Assembly (NCBI RefSeq): GCF_013817345.1
Contig: NZ_JACDCW010000008.1
Coordinates: 1-61,142 of the forward strand
DNA length: 61,142 bases
Source: Methylibium sp.
GTDB taxonomy: Bacteria > Pseudomonadota > Gammaproteobacteria > Burkholderiales > Burkholderiaceae_C
Direction of reading: 5' to 3'
Positions 27,211-36,472 of the stretch are shown here, in pieces. A model generated the notes under the pieces. That model did no database searches, was not told the DNA's origin, and saw nothing but the letters and a program-made list of their open reading frames with translations. How positions within the stretch are numbered: position 1 is the first letter of the stretch; each line of letters begins with the position of its first letter. A program made the position numbers and the translations under genes.

Positions 27211-28251
27211 CTACAGCAGCACCGGCTCCGGCTCGAGCCGGATGCCGAAGCGGCCGTAGACGCTTTCCTGGATCGCGCATGCCAGGGTCACGATCTCGCC
27301 GCCGATGGCCTGCCCGCGGTTGACCAGCACCAGCGCCTGCTTCTCGTACACCCCCGCCTGGCCGATCGACTTGCCACGCCATCCGCAGGCGTCGATCAGC
27401 CATCCTGCCGCGAGCTTGAAAGTGCCGTCGCCGAGCGGGTAATGCACGATGGCCGGGTCGCGGGCGATGATGTCGCGGCACTGCTCGGGCGTGACCACCG
27501 GGTTCTTGAAGAAGCTGCCGGCGTTGCCGATCACGGCCGGGTCGGGCAGCTTGGCGCGACGGATGGCGCAGACCCAGTCGAACACCTGCCGCGGCGTGGG
27601 ATGGGTGATGCCGGTCTCGGCGATCTTGCGTTCTATGTCGAGGTAGCCGAGCACGGCCCTGGGCGGCTGCGGCAGGCGAAAACGCACGCGCGTAATCAGG
27701 CAGCGGCCGGCCAGGCCGTCGGGGCCGCGGTGCTTGAAGACGCTGTCGCGGTAGCCGAAGCGGCAGGCAGGCGCGTCGAGCGTGAGGCTGGTGCCGGTTT
27801 CCAGATCGACCGCGTCGAGCGACTCGAAGCGGTCCTGCAACTCCACGCCGTAGGCGCCGATGTTCTGCACGGGCGAAGCGCCGACGCTGCCCGGGATCAG
27901 CGCCAGGTTCTCCAGCCCGGGCAGGCCCTGCTCGAGCGTCCACTCGACCAGCCCGTGCCACGACTCGCCGGCGCCCGCCTCGACCACCGCCGCGTTCTCG
28001 TCGCGCGAGACGACACGCTTGCCGGCGACTTCCACCTTGAGCACCACGGCGCGCAAATCGGTCGTCAGCACGATGTTGCTGCCGCCGCCGAGCACGAACT
28101 TCGGGCGCCGCGCGAGCGCGGGCGTGGCAAGCACGCGGCGCACGTCGTCCTCGCTGCGTACGCGCACCAGCCGCTCGGCCAGCGCGGGCAGGCCAAAGCT
28201 GTTGTAGGGCCGCAGGCTGACCCTGTTTTCCACGGCGGGCGTGACAGACAT
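27211..28251 (-). CDS. murB: UDP-N-acetylenolpyruvoylglucosamine reductase
   Basis: A 346-residue FAD enzyme giving UDP-MurNAc in peptidoglycan synthesis. It starts [21 protein letters not shown], with the FAD_binding_4 region ([11 protein letters not shown]) and the C-terminal MurB domain ([12 protein letters not shown] with the proton-donor Ser, and [19 protein letters not shown]). The ATG at 28251 is preferred; six further codons are possible. Divergent from YajQ over a 55-base gap. Confidence 0.95.
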   Translation of the reverse strand: MSVTPAVENRVSLRPYNSFGLPALAERLVRVRSEDDVRRVLATPALARRPKFVLGGGSNIVLTTDLRAVVLKVEVAGKRVVSRDENAAVVEAGAGESWHGLVEWTLEQGLPGLENLALIPGSVGASPVQNIGAYGVELQDRFESLDAVDLETGTSLTLDAPACRFGYRDSVFKHRGPDGLAGRCLITRVRFRLPQPPRAVLGYLDIERKIAETGITHPTPRQVFDWVCAIRRAKLPDPAVIGNAGSFFKNPVVTPEQCRDIIARDPAIVHYPLGDGTFKLAAGWLIDACGWRGKSIGQAGVYEKQALVLVNRGQAIGGEIVTLACAIQESVYGRFGIRLEPEPVLL

Positions 28252-28306
28252 GGCAGAATTTTCGCGCATCCCCTCTTATCCTTGGCTTTCAACCGATCGC
28301 ACAAAA

Positions 28307-28807
28307 ATGCCCAGCTTCGATACCGTGCTCGAACCCGACCTCGTCGAGGTGCGCAATGCCGTCGACCAGTCCGCCAAGGAGATCGGCACGCGCTTCGATT
28401 TCAAGGGCGGCGGCGCCAAGGTCGAGCTGTCCGACAAGGGCAAGGACAAGGAAATCACGCTCTACGCCGACAGCGAATTCCAGCTCGGGCAGGTGATGGA
28501 CATCCTGACCCTCAAGCTCACCAAGCGCAGCGTCGATGCGCGCTTTCTCGACTCGACCGCCAAGATCGAGAAGATCGGCGGCGACAAGGTCAAGCAGCTC
28601 GTCAAGATCAAGGCCGGCATCGACAGCGAGACCGCCAAGAAGATCCAGACGCTCATCAAGGGCAACAAGATGAAGGTGCAGGCCGCCATCCAGGGCGATG
28701 CGGTGCGCGTCACCGGCACCAAGCGCGACGATCTTCAGGCGGCGATGGCGCTCATCCGCAAGGAAGTGGCCGACGTGCCGCTGTCCTTCGACAACTTCCG
28801 CGACTGA
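28307..28807 (+). CDS. YajQ-family nucleotide-binding protein
   Basis: A 166-residue protein of the YajQ (UPF0234/DUF520) family: [35 protein letters not shown] and the C-terminal [13 protein letters not shown]. It has two ferredoxin-like domains; some members (Xanthomonas) bind cyclic di-GMP and act with a transcription factor. Length and termini are as in the family. Confidence 0.95.
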   Translation: MPSFDTVLEPDLVEVRNAVDQSAKEIGTRFDFKGGGAKVELSDKGKDKEITLYADSEFQLGQVMDILTLKLTKRSVDARFLDSTAKIEKIGGDKVKQLVKIKAGIDSETAKKIQTLIKGNKMKVQAAIQGDAVRVTGTKRDDLQAAMALIRKEVADVPLSFDNFRD

Positions 28808-28813
28808 CACCCG

Positions 28814-29572
28814 ATGCGCCGGCTGCTGCCGCTCGTGGCCTTGACGCTGGTCGCCGGCGGCGGCGCCGCGCAGCCGGGAACGCCGGCAGCGCAGCCGGAC
28901 GCACCGCGGCCGGCGCTTGCGGGGCCTGCCGCGGCAACGGCCTCCGCGCCCACGGCGCCGGCTGCACGTGTTGCGGTGGTAACGGCCCAGCGCGTCGCCT
29001 TCGCCGGCAGCATGGGCCAGCAGGCGCTGCTGGTCATCGACGGCGCGGCGCCGCGTGCCGTCGCCATCGGCGGCACGCTGAAGGGCGTGCGATTGCTGAG
29101 CGTGAACGGTGCCGAGGCAGTGATCGAGGTCGATGGCCTGCGTGAAACGCTGCGCCTCGGCGCCGCGGCGGTGAACCTGGGCGGTGCGCCGAGCCCGGGC
29201 GGCGGCACCCGTATCACGATCAGCGGCGACGCGTCGGGGCATTTCCAGGCGAACGGTCAGATCAACGGCCGCGGCGTCACCTTCCTGGTCGATACGGGCG
29301 CCACCTTGATTGCTATGAGCCAAGCCGAGGCCGAGCGGCTGGGTTTGAACTACCAGAAAGGCCAGCGCATCGGCCTGCGCACGGCCAACGGCGACACCGT
29401 CGGCTGGCGCATCGCGCTCGACTCGGTGCGGCTGGGCGACGTGGAGGTCTTCAACGTGGACGCGGTGGTGCAACCGGCGCCCATGCCTTTCGTCCTGCTC
29501 GGCAACAGCTTCCTCACGCGCTTTCAGATGAAGCGCGAGAACGACACGCTCACCTTGCAGCGCCGGTTCTGA
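28814..29572 (+). CDS. Retropepsin-like aspartic protease, exported or membrane-linked
   Basis: A 252-residue protein with a signal peptide (MRRLLPLVALTLVAGGGAAQ), an Ala/Pro-rich linker, a small N-terminal beta domain, and a C-terminal TIGR02281-type retropepsin fold with the catalytic VDTGAT near residue 160 and the later flap-side motif FVLLGNSFLTRFQM. One active-site Asp per chain implies action as a dimer. Six bases follow the yajQ stop, so it is probably co-transcribed. Confidence 0.88.
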   Translation: MRRLLPLVALTLVAGGGAAQPGTPAAQPDAPRPALAGPAAATASAPTAPAARVAVVTAQRVAFAGSMGQQALLVIDGAAPRAVAIGGTLKGVRLLSVNGAEAVIEVDGLRETLRLGAAAVNLGGAPSPGGGTRITISGDASGHFQANGQINGRGVTFLVDTGATLIAMSQAEAERLGLNYQKGQRIGLRTANGDTVGWRIALDSVRLGDVEVFNVDAVVQPAPMPFVLLGNSFLTRFQMKRENDTLTLQRRF

Positions 29573-29581
29573 GTGCCCTCA

Positions 29582-29602
29582 GGGCTCGGCGGCGCCGAGC
29601 CC
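29582..29602. terminator. Strong hairpin after the aspartic protease gene
   Basis: GGGCTCGGC (29582-29590) pairs with GCCGAGCCC (29594-29602), a perfect 9-bp stem with a 3-base loop, 10 bases after the stop. No T run follows. A second GC-rich segment with CCCCGCGGGG adjoins it. The rest of the 260-base gap to the next gene shows no coding sequence. Confidence 0.5.
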
Positions 29603-29832
29603 CCCGCGGGGTCAAAGAACTCGGGGGCGGCCCATCGTTTCCTCGAGAGCCGCCCGGCCGCGAGCCGCCGCATCTTCGTCTTCAGCCGCGACCCCGCGCA
29701 CCGGCTGCCCATCGCCCGCCGCGCAGCGCTCCCCGAACGGCGGCACCCCTTGTCGCCCACGCGACCGACACGGCGAACGCTCGTGCCTAAACTGACCGAT
29801 CGCCGGTTTGCCGGGCATGACGGGAGAAGGAT

Positions 29833-31014
29833 GTGGACCTGAATTTCACGCCCGAAGAGCAGGCCTTTCGCGAGCAGATCCGCGGCTGGGTGGCCGACAA
29901 CCTGCCTGAGGACATCCGCCACAAGGTCCACAACGCGCTGCGCCTGTCGAAAGACGACCACCAGCGCTGGGCCCGCATCCTGGGCAAAAAGGGATGGCAT
30001 GGCTGGGCCTGGCCCAAGACGTTCGGCGGGCCGGGCTGGAACGCTGTGCATCGCCATCTTTTCGAAGAAGAGTGCGCACTCGCGGGGGCCCCGCGCGTCA
30101 TTCCGTTCGGACCCGTGATGGTGGCGCCGGTGATCATGGCCTTCGGCTCGCCCGAGCAGCAGCAGCGCTTCCTGCCCGGCATCATGAGCGGCGACGTGTG
30201 GTGGAGCCAGGGCTACAGCGAGCCGGGCGCAGGCTCCGATCTCGCCTCGGTGAAGTGCCGCGCCGAGCGCAAAGGCGACTACTACATCGTCAACGGCCAG
30301 AAGACCTGGACCACGCTCGGCCAGCACGGCGACTGGATCTTCTGCCTCGTGCGCACCAGCAATGAAGGCAAGCCGCAGACCGGCATCAGCTTCCTGCTGA
30401 TCGACATGAAGTCGCCCGGCGTCACCGTGCGCCCGATCATCACGCTCGACGGCGAGCACGAGGTCAACGAGGTCTGGTTCGACAACGTCGAGGTGCCCGC
30501 CGACCAGCTCGTCGGCGAGGAAAACAAGGGCTGGACCTACGCCAAGTACCTGTTGGCGCACGAGCGCACCAACATCGCCGACGTGAACCGCGGCAAGCGC
30601 GAGCTGGAGCGCTTGAAGCGCATCGCCCGGGCCGAGGGCGTGTACGAAGATCAGCGCTTTCGTGACCAGATCGCGCTGCTGGAAGTCGACATCGTTGCGC
30701 TCGAGATGATGGTGCTGCGCGTGCTCTCGGCCGAAAAGACCGGCAAGCAATCGCTCGACGTGGCCGGCCTGCTCAAGATCCGCGGCTCCGAGATCCAGCA
30801 GCGCTACACCGAGCTCATGATGCTGGCCGCCGGGCCCTGCAGCCTGCCCTTCATCCACGACGCGATGGAAGCCGGCTGGCAGGGCGACCATGTCGGCGCC
30901 GCGCATTGCGCAGCGCTGGCCGGCACCTACTTCAACATGCGCAAGACCACGATCTACGGCGGATCGAGCGAAGTACAGAAGAACATCGTGGCGAACACGG
31001 TGCTGGGAAACTGA
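29833..31014 (+). CDS. Acyl-CoA dehydrogenase, PimC-like large subunit
   Basis: A 393-residue flavoprotein with N-terminal helical, middle beta and C-terminal helical acyl-CoA dehydrogenase domains: NFTPEEQAFREQIRGWVADN, WWSQGYSEPGAGSDLAS (FAD/substrate region), and KTTIYGGSSEVQKNIVA near the end. The start is a GTG at 29833 with GAGAAGG upstream. The N-terminus and the tandem arrangement with a second, divergent homologue resemble the PimC/PimD pair of Rhodopseudomonas, which desaturates dicarboxyl-CoAs. Exact chain specificity is not visible. Confidence 0.9.
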   Translation: MDLNFTPEEQAFREQIRGWVADNLPEDIRHKVHNALRLSKDDHQRWARILGKKGWHGWAWPKTFGGPGWNAVHRHLFEEECALAGAPRVIPFGPVMVAPVIMAFGSPEQQQRFLPGIMSGDVWWSQGYSEPGAGSDLASVKCRAERKGDYYIVNGQKTWTTLGQHGDWIFCLVRTSNEGKPQTGISFLLIDMKSPGVTVRPIITLDGEHEVNEVWFDNVEVPADQLVGEENKGWTYAKYLLAHERTNIADVNRGKRELERLKRIARAEGVYEDQRFRDQIALLEVDIVALEMMVLRVLSAEKTGKQSLDVAGLLKIRGSEIQQRYTELMMLAAGPCSLPFIHDAMEAGWQGDHVGAAHCAALAGTYFNMRKTTIYGGSSEVQKNIVANTVLGN

Positions 31015-31047
31015 GATGAACAACCCCCACGCTCACATTCGTTCACT

Positions 31048-31097
31048 GCCCCCCGAGGGGGCGCAGGCCTCCCTTGGGACGGCCCGGCGGGAGGCCT
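31048..31097. repeat. Double-hairpin GC-rich repeat between the two acyl-CoA dehydrogenases
   Basis: Two adjacent perfect hairpins: CCCCC-GA-GGGGG (31050-31061) and AGGCCTCCC (31065-31073) with GGGAGGCCT (31089-31097). The unit abuts the ATG of the second gene and carries its GGGAGG ribosome-binding site within the last stem, so it could tune translation. It resembles dispersed intergenic elements of Burkholderiales. Confidence 0.6.
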
Positions 31098-31100
31098 GAC

Positions 31101-32234
31101 ATGGACTTCGATTTCTCCGACGAGCAGGAATCGCTGCGCGACGCCGTGCGGCGCTGGGTGGACAAGGGCTTTACCTTCGAGCGCCGGCACGGTATCGCCA
31201 AGGCCGGCGGCAAGACGCGCGACGTGTACCGCGAGTTGGCCGAGCTGGGCCTCACCGGCCTGGCCGTGCCGGAGTCCGAAGGCGGCATGGGCTTCGGTCC
31301 CGTCGATGCGATGGTGGTGATGGAGGAGCTGGGTCGTGGCCTCGTCAACGCGCCCTATGCGCAAGGCGCGCTGATCGCGCCGGCACTGCTTTCGCTCGCC
31401 CCCGGCGAACTTCGCTCGGCCTGGCTGCCGAAGATCGCCGACGCCTCCGCGCTGGTGGTGCTCGCGCATCAGGAACGTGCGGCGCGTTACCGGCTCGATC
31501 ACGTGACAACCCGAGCCGTCGAGAGCGCCACCGGCTGGACGCTCACCGGCGCGAAGACCGTCGTTGCCGCCGGCGACGAAGCCGATGCCTTCATCGTGCC
31601 GGCGCGCACAGCCGGCGCCGATGACGAAGCCGAGGGCATCGCCCTCTTCCTGGTGGAAAAAGGCGCGGCGGGCGTCACGCTGCGGGGCTACCCCACGCAG
31701 GACGGCGCGCGGGCCGCCGAGCTTGTGCTGCAATCCGCGCCCGCGACGCTGATCACGGCCGAGGGCCATGCGGCGCTCGAACAGGCGGCGGACATCGGCA
31801 TCGCCGCAGCCTGTGCCGAAGGCGTGGGCTTGATGGAAAAGCTGTTGGCCATCACCGTCGCATACATGAACACGCGCAAGCAGTTCGGCGTGCCCATCGC
31901 CAGCTTACAGGCACTGCGCCACCGCATCGCCGACGTGAAGATGCAGCTCGAGCTGGCCCGCTCCATGAGCTACTACGCCACGCTCCGGCTCGGCGATGCG
32001 CCCGCGGTGCGGCGCCGCGCGCTGTCGCAGGCCAAGGTGCAGCTCGGCCACTCGATGCGTTTCGTCGGCCAGCAGTGCGTGCAACTGCACGGCGGCATCG
32101 GCATGACCGACGAGTACATCGCCAGCCACTATTTCAAGCGCCTGACGGTACTGGAGATGAGCTTCGGCGACACCCTGCACCACCTGGGCGAAGTGTCCGG
32201 CCGCATGCAGGACACGGCCGGCGTGTTTGCCTGA
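31101..32234 (+). CDS. Acyl-CoA dehydrogenase, PimD-like small subunit
   Basis: A 377-residue acyl-CoA dehydrogenase family protein, MDFDFSDEQESLRDAVRRW at the start and QCVQLHGGIGMTDEYIASHYFKR in the C-terminal domain. It is divergent from its upstream neighbour and closer to the PimD type; such pairs act as heteromers. The ATG at 31101 lies just after a GGGAGG motif in a hairpin. Co-transcribed with the gene before it. Confidence 0.9.
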   Translation: MDFDFSDEQESLRDAVRRWVDKGFTFERRHGIAKAGGKTRDVYRELAELGLTGLAVPESEGGMGFGPVDAMVVMEELGRGLVNAPYAQGALIAPALLSLAPGELRSAWLPKIADASALVVLAHQERAARYRLDHVTTRAVESATGWTLTGAKTVVAAGDEADAFIVPARTAGADDEAEGIALFLVEKGAAGVTLRGYPTQDGARAAELVLQSAPATLITAEGHAALEQAADIGIAAACAEGVGLMEKLLAITVAYMNTRKQFGVPIASLQALRHRIADVKMQLELARSMSYYATLRLGDAPAVRRRALSQAKVQLGHSMRFVGQQCVQLHGGIGMTDEYIASHYFKRLTVLEMSFGDTLHHLGEVSGRMQDTAGVFA

Positions 32235-32338
32235 GCGGCACGGTCCCCCTGTGCCAGTGCCGCTCCTGACGAGGGTGAGCCGCGCTCCTGTGAGCCGCTC
32301 GGCCAGCGCTGGCGGCAGCTGACTAAACTCTCGCCTTC

Positions 32339-32360
32339 GAGGCCGCCTGCGGGCGGCCTC
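32339..32360. terminator. Perfect 9-bp hairpin before the pseudouridine synthase gene
   Basis: GAGGCCGCC (32339-32347) pairs with GGCGGCCTC (32352-32360), loop TGCG, followed by CTGCTTTG. It probably ends the acyl-CoA dehydrogenase transcript or lies in the next gene's leader. Confidence 0.5.
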
Positions 32361-32383
32361 CTGCTTTGATCGAGGAGACGCGG

Positions 32384-33112
32384 ATGCGCTGGTCGCAGGT
32401 GCTGTTCAGCCAAGGCTTCGGCACGCGGCGCGAGTGCGAGCAACTGATCCTTGGGCAGTGCGTCAAGCACGAGGGCCGCGCGGTGGAGTATTCGGACGAT
32501 GAAGTCGAGGTCGCGGATCTTGAATTCGAGGTCGAGGGCCGCTCCTGGCTCTTCCGCGAACGGGCATTGCTCCTGCTGAACAAGCCTGTCGGCTACGAAT
32601 GCTCGCAAAAGCCGAAGTCCTGGCCCAGCGTGCTGACGCTCCTGCCGCCGCCCCTGCGAAGCCGCGGCGTGCAGCCGATCGGCCGGCTCGACCAGGACAC
32701 CACCGGCGTGCTCCTGCTCACCGACGACGGCACGCTGATCCACCGGGTCACGCACCCGAAGCACCACGTGCCCAAGGTCTACGAAGCGCAGACTGCGGAG
32801 CCGGTGACGCCGCAGCAGATTGCCAAGTTGCTCGCCGGCGTGACGCTCAAGGACGAGTCCACGTCCGTGCGCGCCGCGGCCTGCGAGGTCAGCGGCGAGC
32901 GCTCGCTGCGGCTGACCCTCACCGAAGGCAAGTACCACCAGGTCAAGCGGATGATCGCGGCGGCCGGCAATCACGTGTTGTCGCTGCACCGCAGCCGCTT
33001 CGGGCCGATCACGCTGCCGGCGGACCTGGCGCCGGGGCAGTGGCGCTGGCTGGACGAGTCGGCGCGTGAACAGCTCGCCTCGAGAGACGCCCCCGCGGCA
33101 TCGGCCGCCTGA
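32384..33112 (+). CDS. Pseudouridine synthase, RsuA/RluB/E/F group
   Basis: A 242-residue RNA-modifying enzyme: an S4-like N-terminus (MRWSQVLFSQGFGTRRECEQ), LLLNKPVGYECSQKP, the catalytic motif GRLDQDTTGVLLLTDDG with the essential Asp, and EGKYHQVKRMIAAAGNHV. This is the set of the RsuA-type family, which isomerises specific uridines of 16S or 23S rRNA; the target cannot be told from sequence alone. The ATG at 32384 follows GAGGAG. Confidence 0.92.
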   Translation: MRWSQVLFSQGFGTRRECEQLILGQCVKHEGRAVEYSDDEVEVADLEFEVEGRSWLFRERALLLLNKPVGYECSQKPKSWPSVLTLLPPPLRSRGVQPIGRLDQDTTGVLLLTDDGTLIHRVTHPKHHVPKVYEAQTAEPVTPQQIAKLLAGVTLKDESTSVRAAACEVSGERSLRLTLTEGKYHQVKRMIAAAGNHVLSLHRSRFGPITLPADLAPGQWRWLDESAREQLASRDAPAASAA

Positions 33113-33790
33113 GGCGGGGCCGCAAAGCGCGCGCAACGGCGCGGCGCGACGGATCGGCGGTTGCCGCGGCGGCTGCGGCTACGGTTGCAGATGCTGCCAG
33201 CGAGCACCCAAGCACATCACTGCTGGCTCAAAAGGTACAGCGTCTCATCCTGGAAGCGGTGCCATGCTCAACGCTTGATCCGGCTTGCATGCTCGAGTTC
33301 GACGCAGTCCGGCACATCCCGCTCGAAGACGGCTTCCAGTTGCGATGAGTGTGCCGATCGCGGGGTGGGCCTGCTGCGGCTCGCCGTCGCAGCGCTGGCG
33401 TGACCCTGCGGTCGGTCAAGCGGCACCCTGATCGAGAACCCCTATGGCTTTCGAAGGACCGCGCTGGCAAGCTTTGCGGCGAGCAAGGCTGCAAGCATGG
33501 ACGCCTTTGCTTAACCACCGACTCGAGTCGGTGGTTGAACGAGTTGCGGGGCGTCAGCGCCCTGCAGAGTGCAATGTATCCGGCAGCGTGAGTCTCGTTC
33601 ACGCCTGTGTATGGCGCGGCCGGACGTCGGCGAACGGGCGGCACCTGTTCAGGGTGGAGACATAACCGCGCTGCCTGCGTACGCTTCGCTTCGCCGCGGT
33701 CCGCACGGCGCTCCGACCGGAGTGCCCTGATCGCGGTCGTCCGATCGTTGCATCAACCGAAAGAGACCGCCCGCGGTTCCCGCCGGAAAC
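33113..33790. other. 678-base gap with no supported gene
   Basis: The segment has interrupted frames on both strands and no recognisable domain. A minus-strand stretch around 33340-33205 reads like protein (FERDVPDCVELEHASRIKR, stop, AWHRFQDETLYLLSQQ) and may be a decayed gene end, but I cannot name it. A 24-base perfect palindrome lies at 33513-33536. The segment may be the scar of a lost element. Confidence 0.4.
33513..33536. repeat. 24-base perfect palindrome
   Basis: AACCACCGACTC followed directly by its exact complement GAGTCGGTGGTT, with no spacer. In RNA it would form a long hairpin with a short loop; in DNA it could be a dimer-binding site or the remnant of a mobile-element end. It lies in a gene-free stretch. 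Confidence 0.75.
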
Positions 33791-35437
33791 ATGCTTGAGC
33801 ACAGTGCCCTCGGCCCAACGAACCCGCCTGCCTCGAAGCGTCTAACCGTGCCTGTACCTCACGCAGTAAGCGCCTGGCCTCGCCAGCTTCTGTCCGTCGG
33901 GTTCGCGACGTTGATGCTTTGCCTGCTCGCCTTGCTGAATGGGCAGCCGTTCTTTTATCCAGACACCGCGACCTACGTGAGAGGCGCGGACATGGGCATC
34001 ACCAAACTGCTCGGGCCCCGCTTCCAAACCGCCTGGGCGCCGCAAGCCGCCGAAGCAGCCGCAGCGGCGGCGCAGAACAGAGACGGAGAAGCCTCCCTCC
34101 CCGCAGTGCCTCCCGCGCGGCGGTTCACCTCGATCGAGGACAAGCTCGTGATTGCCGGCCGCTCGGTCTACTACGGCGCCCTGCTGTACTTGGGCTACGT
34201 GAGCAGCGACCTGTGGCTGGTGGTCGTTATGCAAGCCCTGGGCGCCGCCTACCTGCTGCACCTGTTGATGGTGCGCCTGTGGGCCGTCCGCCCGCCGGCG
34301 TTCCTCGCTACTGTCGGCGCGCTGACGCTCTTCACGCCGCTGAGCGCGTTCGCCGGTTTGCTGATGCCCGATGTCTTTGCGCCGCTGATCATTCTTGCGG
34401 TGGCGACGCTGTCGGTGTATTGGGCGCGGCTGGGGCGGGCAGACCGGGTTGCGCTGGCGGTCATCATGACGTTCGGGCTCATCAGCCACCCCAGCCATCT
34501 CGCGCTGGCGGTGGCCTTGCTATTGCCGGTATGCGCGGCACGGATGGTGAGCCGCAAGGCACGGCGCCTGTCCATCGCCGGCCTCTCGCTGGCTGTTGCC
34601 TGCGTCGCGGCTGGCTTCGCGGCCGAGTGGGTCTTCTTCAAGGCGGTCACGGTCGCCATCGGCCAGCCGCCGCTGCGCATGCCGCATCCGATGGCCCGGC
34701 TCATCGACATGGGGCCGGGCACCGCGTTCCTGCAAGCGAGTTGCCCCGGCTCCGGCTATGCGGCCTGCGCCTACGTGGGCAACTTTCCAACGCCCTGGGT
34801 GGACTTCATTTTCTCGGCTGATCCGTCCAAGGGTGCCTTCACGCTGGCCGATGCCGAAACCAAGCGCCGCATCGCCGGCGAGCAGTTCCCTTTTCTCCTG
34901 GACGTCGTCCGCTTCGACCCGCTCACGGTCGCGCGCGGTCTGAGCGCCGACCTGCTGCGCCAGCTCGTCATGTTCCGCGTCGATATCCTCGGCTACCGCA
35001 ACGATGCGCTGCGCTACGGCGCCCGGCTGCCGCCGGAAACGTTCAAGACGCTGTTGCAGAGCCGGGCCGCCGACAAGAGCAACCCCTGGGATCGCAATCT
35101 GAGCTTCGCCACCCACGTTTCGGTGTTCGCGGCGCTGCTGATTGCGCTGGGGCTGGCCGTGAGCCTGCCGCAGAGGCGCATTCCGCTTGCAGCCCAGGCC
35201 GGCTCTGCGTGGAGCGATTTCACGCTGTTTACCAGCTTGGTGGTGGCCGGCGTCGTGTGCAACGCCCTCGTCTGCGCCAGCCTCGCGTCGCCGTTCGACC
35301 GCTTTCAGGCGCGCGTCATCTGGCTGCTGCCTTTCCTCGCGCTGGGCGCTCTGGCCATCGTCCTTGACACCACAGCCAGGTCACGACGTTCGATCGCAGC
35401 ACTACAAACCGCCGACGCACTGGCAGCAAGAACTTAA
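33791..35437 (+). CDS. Polytopic membrane protein, GT-C glycosyltransferase-like
   Basis: A 548-residue inner-membrane protein with about ten transmembrane segments. After TM1 comes FFYPDTATYVRGAD, an acidic first extracytoplasmic loop such as that in GT-C lipid-phosphosugar glycosyltransferases, and the C-terminal half has a large soluble loop (CPGSGYAACAYVGNF...) between helices. I do not recognise a named family, so the GT-C reading rests on topology and on its neighbours, a UbiA-family and a GtrA-family gene that follow with almost no spacing. The start may lie a few codons later. Confidence 0.6.
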   Translation: MLEHSALGPTNPPASKRLTVPVPHAVSAWPRQLLSVGFATLMLCLLALLNGQPFFYPDTATYVRGADMGITKLLGPRFQTAWAPQAAEAAAAAAQNRDGEASLPAVPPARRFTSIEDKLVIAGRSVYYGALLYLGYVSSDLWLVVVMQALGAAYLLHLLMVRLWAVRPPAFLATVGALTLFTPLSAFAGLLMPDVFAPLIILAVATLSVYWARLGRADRVALAVIMTFGLISHPSHLALAVALLLPVCAARMVSRKARRLSIAGLSLAVACVAAGFAAEWVFFKAVTVAIGQPPLRMPHPMARLIDMGPGTAFLQASCPGSGYAACAYVGNFPTPWVDFIFSADPSKGAFTLADAETKRRIAGEQFPFLLDVVRFDPLTVARGLSADLLRQLVMFRVDILGYRNDALRYGARLPPETFKTLLQSRAADKSNPWDRNLSFATHVSVFAALLIALGLAVSLPQRRIPLAAQAGSAWSDFTLFTSLVVAGVVCNALVCASLASPFDRFQARVIWLLPFLALGALAIVLDTTARSRRSIAALQTADALAART

Positions 35438-35440
35438 AGC

Positions 35441-36472
35441 ATGAGGCACACGATGCAGACAGCGGCTGAAAAGACGATTTCGACGCAAGACATTCTCGCG
35501 GCGAGCCGAACGGGCTCCGAGGCGTCCTGGCGGGACTACGTGCACATCGCGCGGCTGGACCACATGACCAAGCACGTGTTCATCGTGCCCGGAATCATCA
35601 TGGCCTACGCCCTGGTCGAACCGCCGCTCGACGGTGCCGTGCTGGCCATCATCCTGGGCTTCGCTAGCGCGATCCTGATCGCTTCCGCGAACTACATCAT
35701 CAACGAATGGCTGGACCGCGAGTTCGATGCTTTTCACCCCGAGAAATCCAAGCGCACCGCGGTCAACAAACAGCTTCACGCGCCGGTCGTCTATGCCAGC
35801 TACGCCGCCTGCGCCACGCTCGGCCTGCTACTCGCCTGGTGGGTGGGCCCGATCTTCGCCGCAGTGGCGATCGTCTTCTGGCTCTCCGGCATCGTCTACA
35901 ACGTCAAACCGTTCCGCTCCAAGGACAAGAGCTACTTCGACGTGCTGTCCGAATCGCTGAACAATCCGATCCGCCTCATGCTCGGTTGGACCATGATCGA
36001 CCAGCAGTCTCTGGCGCCGCTGTCGCTGCTGGTGGCGTACTGGATGGGCGGCGCGTTCCTCATGGCCGCCAAGCGCCTGTCCGAGTACCGCGAGATCGCC
36101 GCGAACGCGGGCGTCGAGGTGCTGCACCGCTACCGCCGCTCGTTCAGGTTCTACACCGAACGAAGCCTGACCTTGTCGTGCTTCCTGTACGCGATGCTTT
36201 GCACCTCGCTGCTTGCCGTCTTCCTGATCAAGTACCGGATCGAGTACGCGCTGGCTTTCCCGCTGATCGTGGCCCTGTTCGTCCACTACCTGCGGCTGTC
36301 GCTCGGCAGCGGCTCAGTGGCGCAAAAGCCCGAGAAACTTTTTCGCGAACGCCGGCTGATGCTGCTGAGCAGCGCGACGACGGCAGCCTTGCTGAGCCTG
36401 ACGTTTATCGACGTCCCGATGCTGGAGTCGCTGACCGTGCCTTATCTGATCACCATCGATCCGGCGCCTTGA
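35441..36472 (+). CDS. UbiA-family prenyltransferase, possibly polyprenyl-phosphate phosphoribosyltransferase-like
   Basis: A 343-residue membrane enzyme with eight to nine helices. The first aspartate-rich motif reads N84-x3-N88-x3-D92-x3-D96-x2-H99-P100-x-K102-x2-R105. The D-x2-HP-x-K-x2-R ending resembles mycobacterial decaprenyl-phosphate 5-phosphoribosyltransferase (Rv3806c) more than quinone or haem prenyltransferases. A second acidic region is at D162-E171. It starts three bases after the preceding gene's stop (an ATG at 35453 is also possible) and overlaps the GtrA gene. Family certain; the substrate is inferred. Confidence 0.85.
   Translation: MRHTMQTAAEKTISTQDILAASRTGSEASWRDYVHIARLDHMTKHVFIVPGIIMAYALVEPPLDGAVLAIILGFASAILIASANYIINEWLDREFDAFHPEKSKRTAVNKQLHAPVVYASYAACATLGLLLAWWVGPIFAAVAIVFWLSGIVYNVKPFRSKDKSYFDVLSESLNNPIRLMLGWTMIDQQSLAPLSLLVAYWMGGAFLMAAKRLSEYREIAANAGVEVLHRYRRSFRFYTERSLTLSCFLYAMLCTSLLAVFLIKYRIEYALAFPLIVALFVHYLRLSLGSGSVAQKPEKLFRERRLMLLSSATTAALLSLTFIDVPMLESLTVPYLITIDPAP

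Noticed and set aside
31016-31099. A 27-codon frame MNNPHAHIRSLPPEGAQAS... between the acyl-CoA dehydrogenase genes
   Set aside because: It is the translation of the double-hairpin repeat; no ribosome-binding site or family supports a peptide.
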